From the NCBI RefSeq assembly GCF_004353825.1, contig NZ_SMNA01000002.1:310001-374000 (forward strand): a stretch of DNA of 64,000 nucleotides, given 5' to 3'. Position 1 is the stretch's first letter. Each line of letters begins with the position of its first letter. The position numbers were made by a program, and so were the translations under genes. Positions 43,826 to 52,204 of the stretch are shown piece by piece. The notes under the pieces are model-generated. The model ran no database searches. It worked only from the letters and a program-made list of their open reading frames with translations, and was not told where the DNA came from. This stretch comes from Occultella glacieicola (GTDB taxonomy: Bacteria > Actinomycetota > Actinomycetes > Actinomycetales > Beutenbergiaceae).

Positions 43826-46800
43826 ATGCCGACGTCGAGCACGGGGCCTGGGGTCGCTCCGGCCACCACCCGGTTCCATCTGGCGGTGGTCCGGGGTCCT
43901 GACGCGGGCTGGGTGGCGCCGCTCGGCGCGACGCCGGTCCTCCTCGGCCGGGGGCCGACAGCCACCCTCGCGCTCGAGGACCCGCAACTCTCCCGCGAGC
44001 ACCTCCTGGTCGGGGCGCGTGGCGGGCGCCTACGCGCCCGGGACCTGGGGTCCGCGAACGGCACCGTCCTGATCCGGGCTCGCCGGACTGCGCGCGGCCA
44101 CATCAGCGACACCGCGGGCTCCGCCGGCCCCGGCCGCCGCGCCCGCCGCCTGCGCGGCCGGTGGCGAGTGCTGCGCGAGGGTGACCGGATCCGGGCGGGT
44201 GCGAGCGTGGTCGAGGTCCGCCGGCACCCGTCGCTGCGGCAAACGGCAGGCTCGACAGGTTCGACAGGTTCGGCAGGTACCGCCACCGTCGGCGACGGAC
44301 TGCTCGGACGGCTGCTGTTCCCGCTGATCATGTGCGTGACCTCGGTGCCCCTGCTGCTCTCTGGCTCGGGCCCGTGGCGGCTGGTCCTGGCGGTCGCACT
44401 GCCCGTGGTTCTGCTCGGCTCCGTGCTCTGGCCGCTTGTGGCCCAACGCCGCCGCCGTCGCCAGGTGCGGACCGGCCCACCTCGCGCGGACGCCCCCACC
44501 GAACCGGAGCCGGACGCCGGCCCGGACGATCCGGCCGGGCTCCTCATGGCCGCGAGTGCGCCTCCACGCACCGGCCGGCAGGAGGAGTGGCGCGCTCTGC
44601 CGACTCTGCCGACTCTGCCGGCTCTGCCCACTCTGCCGGTCTGGGAGATCGGCGATGCGAGCCCGCCCTCGGGACGGCGACCTGCGCCGTCGACCGCTCG
44701 GGTTCGCCGCGACCACGAGCGGGCCCGCTATCTGTCCGGCGGCACCAGGGCACTGGCGCTCGTCGGCCGGCCGGAGGACGTGACCGCGCTCGCCCGGTGG
44801 ATGGTCTGCCGGCTCGCGGCGCGGCTCCCGCCGAGCCGGCTGCACCTCGACCTCCCCACCGGCTGGGACTGGGCGACCGCGCTGCCACACCGGGTGCCCG
44901 GGACGGAGCCGGGCCGGCTCGAGGTCCACGTGGTCGAGGGGCCCGCCGGCGGTGCACCTTCCGGCGGCCCGAGCATCGTGCTCGCCCGCGACCTGGCCGA
45001 GGTGCCGTCCTGGTGCGAGCGCGCGATCGAGGTCCGCTCCGGCCACGACCGCCAGGTGGGCGAGCGCTGGGCCGCCACCGTGTGTGCCGCCGTCGTCGCG
45101 GCGACCCATCGCCCCGATCTCCTCCCGGACGCGGTGTCGATCGAGGCGACCGTAGGCCCGGGCGAGGTCGCCGGGATCGTCCGCGGCTGGGCCGCCGCGA
45201 CCGGACTGGCCGCCGTCCTCGGCGTCGGCCCCGCCGGCCCGCTCCGCCTCGATCTCGCCACCGAGGGCCCGCACGCCCTCGTCGCCGGCACCACCGGTTC
45301 GGGCAAGTCCGAACTCCTGCTGTCCTGGCTGCTCGGCCTCGCCCACGCCCGCTCGCCCGCGGACCTGACCCTCGTGCTGATCGACTACAAGGGTGGCGCG
45401 ACGTTCCGGCCGGTCGCCGGCGTGCCGCACGTGGCCGGGGTGCTCAGCGACCTCGACGCGGCGGGCACCACCCGGGCGCTGGCGAGCCTGCGCGCGGAGC
45501 TGCGCCGCCGCGAGCGGCTGCTGGCCGCGTCCGGGTCGGCGACCCTCGCCGAGCACCGGGCCCGGGTCGCGGCCGAGGTGCGACCGCCGGCGCTGGTCGT
45601 CATGGTCGACGAGTTCCGGGCGATGGCCGACGAGCACCCCGACTTCCTCGACGCCCTGGTACGCCTGGCCGCACAGGGCCGCTCGCTCGGCATCCACCTG
45701 GTGCTGGCCACCCAACGCCCGGCCGGCGCGGTGACCCCGGACATGCGCGCGAACCTCACGGTCAGGATCTGCCTGCGGGTGCTCGAGGACGCCGACTCGA
45801 TCGACCTGATCGGCGACGCCTCGGCGGCCCGGCTGCCCGCGGTGCCGGGCCGGGCCGTGGTGCTGGCCGGGGAGCGCACGCTGGTGCAGGTCCCCTGGAC
45901 GGGCCCGCCCGACGAAGGCGCGGTGCCCAGGTTGGTGGGCCGGCTGCGGGCAGCCGCGGCGCAGGTCGAGGCGCAGGAGCCGTGGCGGACGCGGCCCCCG
46001 CGGCCCTGGGCCGAGCCCCTGCCGGACCGGATCGACGTGGACGACCTCAGCGTCGACTCTGTCGACACCGTCGACACTGTCGACACCCGCCCCGACGGCG
46101 CACGAGACCCCGGGTTCGGGTCGCGAGTGGCGCCGGCGCTGCCGCTGCTGCTGACCGACCTGCCCGACGAGCAACGGCTCGGCGCCTGGTCGTGGCCGGT
46201 CACCTCGACGCTCCTGGTCAGCGGTCCACCGGGCTCCGGCCGGACCACCGTGCTGGGCACCCTGGCGGAGCTGGCGCGCCGATCCGGGATACCCACGCAC
46301 GTGATCGCCGAGGACATGGCCGCGGTCGTGCCCGTCGCCTCCGGCGGACTGCACCCGCACGGCACGGCGTGCCCGCCCGAGGACTCCCGCCGGGCACGTC
46401 GCCTCGTCGAACTGCTGACCGCGGGCACCGGCGCCGCGCAGATCCTGCTCGTCGATGACGTCGACGTGCTCTGCCGGGCGCTCGACGAGACCGGAAGCAT
46501 CGGCGCGGGCGTCGACCTGGTCACGGAGCTGCTGCGCCGGGCCCGCCGGGCGGGGGTCGGGGTGGTGCTGACCTGCACCGGGGCGTCGACCCGCTGGGCG
46601 CCGTTGGTCGCGGACCGGCTGGTCCTCGCGCCGCAGGACCTCGGCGACGCCCTCGTGGCCGGTGTGCCCCGCGAGCTGGTGGGCTCCGGCGGACCGGCGG
46701 GGCGGGGCGTCCTGATCACCCCGGACGCATCCCGGGTGGCGCAGGTGGCGGTCGCCCAGGTGGCGCCGGACCGGCACCTGCGTCCGGCGCGGGCACCGGT

Positions 46801-47419
46801 GCGGCTGGCCGCCCTTCCCACCCGGGTCCTGCTGGCCGAGGTGCCCGTCACAGGTCACGACCGGCAGGGCCGCGCCGGTGGCCCGCTCGTGCTCGGCGTC
46901 GGCGGCGACGAGGCCACCGCGGTCATCCGGGACCTGCCCGACGGCGGCACCTGGCTGATCGCCGGACCGGCCGGCTCGGGCCGCACCCGTGCGCTCCGGA
47001 TGCTCGCCGACCAGCTCCGCGCCGGCGGGCGGACCGTTCTCGACGGACCCGGAGACCTCGCCGGATCGGTGACGGCCGCCGGCCGCAGTGGCGCCGACAC
47101 CCTCCCGGCACGCGGCCCGGTGCTGCTCCTCGACGACGTGGACCGGCTTCCCGCCGCGACCCTGACCGAGGTCGCGCAGGCCTGCACCACCGGAACCGCC
47201 GTGATCGCGACGGCCCGTCCGGAGCCGTTGCTCGGTCTGTACCACGAGGTCGGAGCGAGGCTGCGGGAGGCACCGCTGATGATCGTCCTCGGCCCGGCCG
47301 GGCCGGCCGCGCACCTGACCGGGATCGACCTGCGCCGTCACGCCGACGCCGACCCCGGCCCCGGTCGGGGGGTGCTGGTCGACGGCGGGCGGCCCACGCC
47401 GATCCAGCTCGCGGGCTAG
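43826..47419 (+). CDS. FHA-domain FtsK/SpoIIIE protein resembling type VII secretion ATPase EccC
   Basis: Encodes 1197 residues. An FHA domain comes first (about 20-90; LLGRGPTATLALEDPQLSREH, SANGT), binding phosphothreonine. Two membrane helices lie at about 160-205. Three P-loop domains follow: domain 1 has Walker A GTTGSGKS (488-495) and VVMVDEF (about 591-597); domain 2 has GPPGSGRT (800-807) and ILLVDDVD; domain 3 has GPAGSGRT (1047-1054) and VLLLDDVD. Domains 2 and 3 carry Arg for Lys in the P loop. This is the EccC layout with an added FHA. No WXG100, EccB, EccD, EccE or mycosin genes are in the window. ATG 43826; the longer frame from 43580 overlaps tetR. Confidence 0.85.
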   Translation: MPTSSTGPGVAPATTRFHLAVVRGPDAGWVAPLGATPVLLGRGPTATLALEDPQLSREHLLVGARGGRLRARDLGSANGTVLIRARRTARGHISDTAGSAGPGRRARRLRGRWRVLREGDRIRAGASVVEVRRHPSLRQTAGSTGSTGSAGTATVGDGLLGRLLFPLIMCVTSVPLLLSGSGPWRLVLAVALPVVLLGSVLWPLVAQRRRRRQVRTGPPRADAPTEPEPDAGPDDPAGLLMAASAPPRTGRQEEWRALPTLPTLPALPTLPVWEIGDASPPSGRRPAPSTARVRRDHERARYLSGGTRALALVGRPEDVTALARWMVCRLAARLPPSRLHLDLPTGWDWATALPHRVPGTEPGRLEVHVVEGPAGGAPSGGPSIVLARDLAEVPSWCERAIEVRSGHDRQVGERWAATVCAAVVAATHRPDLLPDAVSIEATVGPGEVAGIVRGWAAATGLAAVLGVGPAGPLRLDLATEGPHALVAGTTGSGKSELLLSWLLGLAHARSPADLTLVLIDYKGGATFRPVAGVPHVAGVLSDLDAAGTTRALASLRAELRRRERLLAASGSATLAEHRARVAAEVRPPALVVMVDEFRAMADEHPDFLDALVRLAAQGRSLGIHLVLATQRPAGAVTPDMRANLTVRICLRVLEDADSIDLIGDASAARLPAVPGRAVVLAGERTLVQVPWTGPPDEGAVPRLVGRLRAAAAQVEAQEPWRTRPPRPWAEPLPDRIDVDDLSVDSVDTVDTVDTRPDGARDPGFGSRVAPALPLLLTDLPDEQRLGAWSWPVTSTLLVSGPPGSGRTTVLGTLAELARRSGIPTHVIAEDMAAVVPVASGGLHPHGTACPPEDSRRARRLVELLTAGTGAAQILLVDDVDVLCRALDETGSIGAGVDLVTELLRRARRAGVGVVLTCTGASTRWAPLVADRLVLAPQDLGDALVAGVPRELVGSGGPAGRGVLITPDASRVAQVAVAQVAPDRHLRPARAPVRLAALPTRVLLAEVPVTGHDRQGRAGGPLVLGVGGDEATAVIRDLPDGGTWLIAGPAGSGRTRALRMLADQLRAGGRTVLDGPGDLAGSVTAAGRSGADTLPARGPVLLLDDVDRLPAATLTEVAQACTTGTAVIATARPEPLLGLYHEVGARLREAPLMIVLGPAGPAAHLTGIDLRRHADADPGPGRGVLVDGGRPTPIQLAG

Positions 47420-47856
47420 GCGACCGCGTCCGGGCCGCCCGCACCCGACGTCGCGGCGAGCGAGGCGGGCACGAGCAGCGTCACGACGACGACCACGGCG
47501 AGCACCATCGGCACGGTCGCCGCCCACCAGGGCACCGAGGCGTAGGATGCCGCGCCCACGGCGAACTGGAGCAGCTGCCAGGTGATCACCGGGCCCCGGC
47601 CCCACCGCTTGCCTTGCCAGAGCGCCCGCACAGCCAGGAAGAGCAGGCCGCCGATCAGGAGCAGGACCACGAGCACTCCGGCAGCGAAGCCGGCGAACGC
47701 CGCGTCCCCGGCGAGGGCGAGCACCACTGAGGCGACCCCGATCACGACCAGTCCGACGGCCTCGAGGAGCGCCACCGCGAGCCCGATCCGCAAGGACAGC
47801 GGGCGGTCGTCCGGCCGAGCCGGGCCCGGATCCGATGGGCTGGAGGTCGTGGACAC
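47416..47856 (-). CDS. Small multi-pass membrane protein
   Basis: Encodes 146 residues with four predicted helices and a 25-residue polar N terminus. Contains ALWQGKRWGRGPVITWQLLQ between helices 2 and 3, a feature of a common actinobacterial membrane protein of unknown function. GTG 47856 lies 7 nt after TAGAGT (leaderless). Its end overlaps the EccC-like gene by 4 nt, tail to tail. Confidence 0.68.
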   Translation of the reverse strand: MSTTSSPSDPGPARPDDRPLSLRIGLAVALLEAVGLVVIGVASVVLALAGDAAFAGFAAGVLVVLLLIGGLLFLAVRALWQGKRWGRGPVITWQLLQFAVGAASYASVPWWAATVPMVLAVVVVVTLLVPASLAATSGAGGPDAVA

Positions 47857-48132
47857 GGGCCCCACTCTAAGCGAGCGCGACAGCCCCACTCGAGCGCCCG
47901 GGGCGACCTCCGCCGTCGGGCCCGGAGCACACGAGCGGCACACCGATCAAGGCGCCGATCCTGTGAAGAATGTCTCAGGGTCACGAAGTTGAAACTTTGT
48001 CGTAACCCCTTGTGCACGTTCAAATACCATGTGAAAGTTGTTCCCAGAGATTCACGCGAGTCGCGGAACTCCCCCCACCAACTCGGTCTGAGAAGGCCAC
48101 GCACTCGCACGCGCCCACACAAGGAGAACGCA

Positions 48133-48381
48133 ATGGATTGGCGTAACAACGCGTCCTGTCTGACCGAGGACCCCGAGCTCTTCTTCCCCATCGGGAACAC
48201 CGGTCCCGCGCTCGTGCAGATCGAGGAGGCGAAGGCCGTGTGCCGCCGTTGCCCGGTCGTGGACACGTGCCTGAAGTGGGCGATCGAGTCCGGCCAGGAC
48301 GCGGGCGTCTGGGGCGGCATGTCCGAGGACGAGCGCCGCGCGCTGAAGCGCCGCACCGCCCGGGCCCGCCGCGCCGGCTGA
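48133..48381 (+). CDS. whiB1: WhiB-family iron-sulfur regulator, WhiB1-like
   Basis: Encodes 82 residues. Four cluster-binding cysteines lie at 9, 37, 40 and 46 (CRRCPVVDTC), followed by GVWGGMSEDERRALKRR. The order and C-terminal sequence match mycobacterial WhiB1, a nitric-oxide-sensitive [4Fe-4S] protein that binds the primary sigma factor and is essential in mycobacteria. AAGGAG lies 6 nt before the ATG. The 276-nt upstream region is AT-rich and probably regulated, but I could not fix the promoter. Divergent pairing with pdtaS downstream is conserved in mycobacteria. Confidence 0.92.
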   Translation: MDWRNNASCLTEDPELFFPIGNTGPALVQIEEAKAVCRRCPVVDTCLKWAIESGQDAGVWGGMSEDERRALKRRTARARRAG

Positions 48382-48398
48382 GCCACACTGCTCCGTTT

Positions 48399-48435
48399 CG
48401 AACGGCCGGATCGCCTGGGGCGGTCCGGCCGTTCG
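48399..48435. terminator. Bidirectional terminator between whiB1 and pdtaS
   Basis: A 17-bp inverted repeat with one mismatch (48399-48415 against 48419-48435) between convergent gene ends. Confidence 0.7.
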
Positions 48436-48439
48436 CATG

Positions 48440-49903
48440 TCAGTAGTCGCGCAGTTCGCCGACCCGGGCCTCGAGGACGACCTCGGTACCGCCGCCCGGC
48501 ACCGGCTGCCAGGAAATGGTGCCGTCCAGTTCGGTGGCCACCAGGGTGCGCACGATCTGGGTGCCCAGCCCCTTCATCTGGGGGTCCTCCCCCATCCCGA
48601 CGCCATCGTCGATGACGCTGACCCGAAGCATCGGGCCCTCGCGCCGGGAGTTGATCGTCACGGTGCCGCCGTCCGTCGCCAGACCGTGCTCGACGGCGTT
48701 GGTCACCAGTTCGGTGAGCACCACCGCCAGCGCGGTCGCGTCGGTCGCGGGCACCCTGCCGAAGGCACCCTCGCGCACCGTCTTCACATGCGCCTCGCCG
48801 GCGGCGACGTCGGCCACGAGGCGCAGCGTGCGCCCGAAGACCTCGTCGAAGTCGACCACCTCGTCGATGGTCTGCGAGAGCGCCTCGTGCACCGTCGCGA
48901 TGGTCGCGACCCGGCGCATCGCCTCGTTCAGTGCCGACTTGGCGTCCTCGGAGTCCGTGCGGCGGGCCTGCAGCCGGAGCAGGGCCGCCACCGTCTGCAG
49001 GTTGTTCTTCACCCGGTGGTGGATCTCGCGGATGGTGGCGTCCTTGGTGAGCAGTTCCCGCTCCCGGCGGCGTAGCTCGGAGACGTCCCGCACGAGCAGG
49101 ACGGCCCCGACCCGCTGGCCGTACTCGGTGACCGGGACCGCCCGCAGGGACAGGCTCACGCCATGGGACTCGACGTCCGTGCGCCAGGCGGCCCGGCCCA
49201 TCACCACGAGCGGCAGCGACTCGTCGACCGGTGACTGGTCCTTGAGCAGGGGCGTGATCACCTCCGCAAGGGACTGCCCGACGACCTCGTCGCTGACGCC
49301 GAGCCGGTGGAACGCACTGAGGGCGTTCGGGCTCGCGTACAGGACCTCGCCCTCGCTGTTCAGCCGGACCAGTCCGTCACCGACCCGGGGCGCGCCGCGC
49401 CGTGGACCGGTGGCCGCGTTCGCGAGCGGAAACTCCCCTCGCGAGATCATCCCGCAGAGCTCGTCGGCCGACTCCACGTAGTTCAGTTCGAGGCGGCTCG
49501 GGGTGCGGCTCGCGCCGAGATGCGTCTCGCGGGCGACCACCGCGAGGGTCCGCCCGGCTCGGACCACCGGGATCGACTCCTCCCGGATCGCGAACGAACC
49601 GTTCCAGCGGGCCTCTCGGGCCCGGTTGATCTCCTGGGTCTCGAGCGCCTGCAGCAGCGCCGTCCGAAGCCCGGCGGGGGCCCGCCTGCCGACCACGTCG
49701 TCATGGTGCACGGTGGCACCGGTCGACGGGCGGGCGTGTGCGACCGCGACCAGGTCGCCGTCCTTCGTGGGCAGCCAGAGCACCAGGTCCGCGAAGGAGA
49801 GGTCGGAGATCACCTGCCAGTCCCCCACGAGCAGATGCAGCCACTCGGCGTCCTGACTGGTCAGGTCGCTGTGATTCTCGATCAGGTCACCCATCGTGGA
49901 CAC
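48440..49903 (-). CDS. pdtaS: PdtaS-like sensor histidine kinase (HisKA_2)
   Basis: Encodes 487 residues, soluble. N-terminal GAF domain, a PAS domain in the middle, then the phospho-acceptor His in IREIHHRVKNNLQTVAALLR and an ATPase domain with LTELVTNAVEHG and GLGTQIVRTLV. The partner in mycobacteria is PdtaR, an ANTAR antiterminator that binds RNA; no such gene lies here. GTG 49903 gives MSTMGDL, matching the mycobacterial start MSTLGDL, and lies 6 nt after TAGGCT. Confidence 0.9.
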   Translation of the reverse strand: MSTMGDLIENHSDLTSQDAEWLHLLVGDWQVISDLSFADLVLWLPTKDGDLVAVAHARPSTGATVHHDDVVGRRAPAGLRTALLQALETQEINRAREARWNGSFAIREESIPVVRAGRTLAVVARETHLGASRTPSRLELNYVESADELCGMISRGEFPLANAATGPRRGAPRVGDGLVRLNSEGEVLYASPNALSAFHRLGVSDEVVGQSLAEVITPLLKDQSPVDESLPLVVMGRAAWRTDVESHGVSLSLRAVPVTEYGQRVGAVLLVRDVSELRRRERELLTKDATIREIHHRVKNNLQTVAALLRLQARRTDSEDAKSALNEAMRRVATIATVHEALSQTIDEVVDFDEVFGRTLRLVADVAAGEAHVKTVREGAFGRVPATDATALAVVLTELVTNAVEHGLATDGGTVTINSRREGPMLRVSVIDDGVGMGEDPQMKGLGTQIVRTLVATELDGTISWQPVPGGGTEVVLEARVGELRDY

Positions 49904-50051
49904 GGTCGTAGCCTACGCACCCACACACCGGCCGCGAGCCACGGCGGCCGCCCGCCGAGACCGGGTCGTGGCCGTGGTGTGCGACCGAAGGACCCCATCG
50001 CTACGCTCGCAGATGGGCCGGTCGGCCCGCCTGCCAGAGCGAGGGAGAACC

Positions 50052-50552
50052 ATGCGCTTCGACGCCGCCATCGACTACCCCGCCGACACCGGCCGCGTCG
50101 CGCAGATGCTTGCCGACCCGGACTTCGTACGGCGCAAGATCGAGGCGAGCGGCGCCGCCTCGACAGCCGTCGAGGTGACGTCCGCGGACGACGGCGGCTT
50201 CACCGTACTGACCCGGCGGGCGATGCCCACCGACAAGATCCCGAACGCGCTGCGCAGTTTCGTCGGCGCCTCGATCGATGTCCGGTTCGTCGAGGTCTGG
50301 CAGCCCGCCGACCCGGACGGGCGCCGCACCGGGACGTTCACGATGGATGTGGCGGGCGCTCCGGCCGGGGCCACCGGCACCACCGCGCTGGAGCCCGACG
50401 GCGAGGCCGGAGCCCGGATCGGCTATGACGGCGACGCGAAGGTCAACGTGCCCTTCCTGGGTGCGTCCGTCGAGCGTGCCGTGGTCGAGGCCGTGCAGAA
50501 CGTGCTCGACGCCGAGCGCCGGGCCGGGGTGCAGTGGCTCACCGAACGCTGA
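50052..50552 (+). CDS. DUF2505 domain-containing protein
   Basis: Encodes 166 residues. The opening MRFDAAIDYPADTGRVAQML and the end NVPFLGASVERAVVEAVQNV are characteristic of this actinobacterial SRPBCC-related family. Function unknown, perhaps hydrophobic ligand binding. GAGGGAG lies before the ATG. Confidence 0.8.
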   Translation: MRFDAAIDYPADTGRVAQMLADPDFVRRKIEASGAASTAVEVTSADDGGFTVLTRRAMPTDKIPNALRSFVGASIDVRFVEVWQPADPDGRRTGTFTMDVAGAPAGATGTTALEPDGEAGARIGYDGDAKVNVPFLGASVERAVVEAVQNVLDAERRAGVQWLTER

Positions 50553-50617
50553 GGTAGCGCCCCGCCCGAACCCACCGGCCGCCGTCGAGCCGAATTGTTT
50601 CGGTTGGGTCACAGGTC

Positions 50618-50647
50618 TTGACGCGACGCCCGGACGTGATCCACTAT
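50618..50647 (+). promoter_or_regulatory. Predicted promoter of sugar operon 3
   Basis: TTGACG at 50618-50623 and CACTAT at 50642-50647 are separated by 18 bp. The transcription start would fall near 50654, just before the first operator. The -10 is weak. Confidence 0.35.
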
Positions 50648-50659
50648 CGCTCCTATTCC

Positions 50660-50675
50660 CTGAGAGCGCTCTCAG
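50660..50675 (+). promoter_or_regulatory. LacI operator 1 of sugar operon 3
   Basis: CTGAGAGCGCTCTCAG is a perfect 16-bp palindrome with the central CG (GAGCGCTC core) typical of CebR/BglR-type LacI regulators of actinobacteria. Confidence 0.7.
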
Positions 50676-50693
50676 GACATCGTCGCCCGACTG

Positions 50694-50707
50694 TGAGAGC
50701 GCTCTTA
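50694..50707 (+). promoter_or_regulatory. LacI operator 2 of sugar operon 3
   Basis: TGAGAGCGCTCTTA matches operator 1 at 13 of 14 positions. The two centres are 33 bp apart, close to three helical turns, suiting cooperative binding on one face of DNA. Confidence 0.65.
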
Positions 50708-50820
50708 GACAATCTCGGGTCAGGTCGCCCGGGAGTCATTCGCAGCAACCCCACCACCGCCGGAACCGCCGGCACCCATGAGCGTGCGGCCTCGCCCGCA
50801 CCACCGACGAAGGAGTCATC

Positions 50821-52143
50821 GTGCGACGTAGGACACGAGCACTGGTAGCGACGGCCGGCCTCTTCGGCCTGGCCCTGACCGCCGCCTGCGGCGGCAGCCC
50901 CGGGGACGCCGACCCCGATCCGACCACGGACGCCGGGTCCGACGAGCAGATCACGCTCACGGTCGCCACGTTCAACGACTTCGGCTACACCGAGGAACTC
51001 CTCGCCCAGTACACCGCCGAGCACCCGAACGTCGTCGTCGAGCACGTGCTGGCCGCCCGTGCTGAGGACGCCCGGGCCAACCTGACCACCAACCTCGCCT
51101 CCGGCGGCGAGGGTCTGAGCGACATCGAGGCCATCGAGGTCGACTGGCTCGCCGAACTGCTGCAGTACCCCGACTACTTCGCCGACCTGTCCGACCCCGC
51201 GGTCGAGGGCCGCTGGCTGGAGAGCAAGGTCGCCGCCGCCACCACCGAGGACGGCCGCCTGCTCGGCTACGGCACCGACGTCGGACCGCAGGCGATCTGC
51301 TACCGCGCGGACCTGTTCGCCGCTGCCGGGCTACCCACGGAGCGCGCGGAGGTCGCCGAACTGCTGGGCGGCGCCGACGCCACCTGGGACGACTACTTCG
51401 AGGTGGGCCGCCAGTTCGTGGCCGCCTCCGACTCCGCCTGGTACGACTCGGCCGTCTCCATGTACCAGGGCATGATCAACCAGGTCGAGTTCGCCTACGA
51501 GGAGGGTGACGGCACGCCCATCGGCCTGACCAACCCGGCGGTGCGCGAGGCCTACGACGCGGTGCTGTCCGCGTCCACCGACGACGGCCTGTCCGCGGGC
51601 TTCGAGCAGTGGCAGGAGGACTGGGTCGCCGGCTTCCAGAACGACGCTTTCGCCACGATGCTGTGCCCGGCCTGGATGCAGGCGGGGATCGAGGGCAATG
51701 CGGCCGGCATCGAGGGCTGGGACATCGCCGACGTCTTCCCCGGCGGCGGCGGCAACTGGGGCGGCTCGTACCTGACCGTGCCCGCCGGTGGCGAGCACGT
51801 CGAAGAGGCCCAGGCACTCGCCGAGTGGCTCACGTCCCCCGAGACCCAGGTGCAGGCGTTCGCGAACGCCGGCACGTTCCCGAGCCAGGTCGACGCCTAT
51901 GAGAACCCGGACCTGACCGGAGCCGTCAACCCGTTCTTCAACGACGCGCCGGTCGGTGAGATCTTCGCCAACCGCTCCCTCGCCGTCGACGAGCTCGGCT
52001 TCCTGCCCTACAAGGGCCCGAACTACTTCGCGATCCACCAGAGCGTGCAGGATGCGATCCTGCGCGTGGACGTGACGGGTGAGCAGAACGCCGAGGACTC
52101 CTGGTCCGCCGCCGAGCAGGCGGTCGCCGACCTCGGCCTCTAG
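50821..52143 (+). CDS. CUT1 sugar ABC transporter substrate-binding lipoprotein, operon 3
   Basis: Encodes 440 residues from a GTG with AAGGAG upstream. Lipobox LTAAC follows a basic, hydrophobic signal. Family 1 solute-binding fold with LTVATFNDFGYTEELLAQYT and WMQAGIEGNAAG. The operator type suggests beta-glucoside or related oligosaccharide uptake, which is inference only. A very strong hairpin separates it from the permease genes. Confidence 0.83.
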   Translation: MRRRTRALVATAGLFGLALTAACGGSPGDADPDPTTDAGSDEQITLTVATFNDFGYTEELLAQYTAEHPNVVVEHVLAARAEDARANLTTNLASGGEGLSDIEAIEVDWLAELLQYPDYFADLSDPAVEGRWLESKVAAATTEDGRLLGYGTDVGPQAICYRADLFAAAGLPTERAEVAELLGGADATWDDYFEVGRQFVAASDSAWYDSAVSMYQGMINQVEFAYEEGDGTPIGLTNPAVREAYDAVLSASTDDGLSAGFEQWQEDWVAGFQNDAFATMLCPAWMQAGIEGNAAGIEGWDIADVFPGGGGNWGGSYLTVPAGGEHVEEAQALAEWLTSPETQVQAFANAGTFPSQVDAYENPDLTGAVNPFFNDAPVGEIFANRSLAVDELGFLPYKGPNYFAIHQSVQDAILRVDVTGEQNAEDSWSAAEQAVADLGL

Positions 52144-52156
52144 CCGATCGTCCATC

Positions 52157-52188
52157 GGTCGGCGGGGCGGGTCACCGCCCCGCCGACC
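52157..52188 (+). terminator. Strong hairpin between binding protein and permease genes, operon 3
   Basis: A perfect 14-bp stem (52157-52170 against 52175-52188) with a 4-nt loop starts 14 nt after the binding-protein stop. It should cause partial termination or stabilise the upstream mRNA end. Confidence 0.65.
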
Positions 52189-52204
52189 CCACACGAGGAG
52201 CAGC

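Noticed and set aside
44030-47605. 1191-residue minus-strand ORF
   Set aside because: It lies wholly opposite the FHA-EccC-like gene, and its translation is Arg/Gly/Pro/His-rich without any domain, as expected of antisense frames in high-GC DNA.
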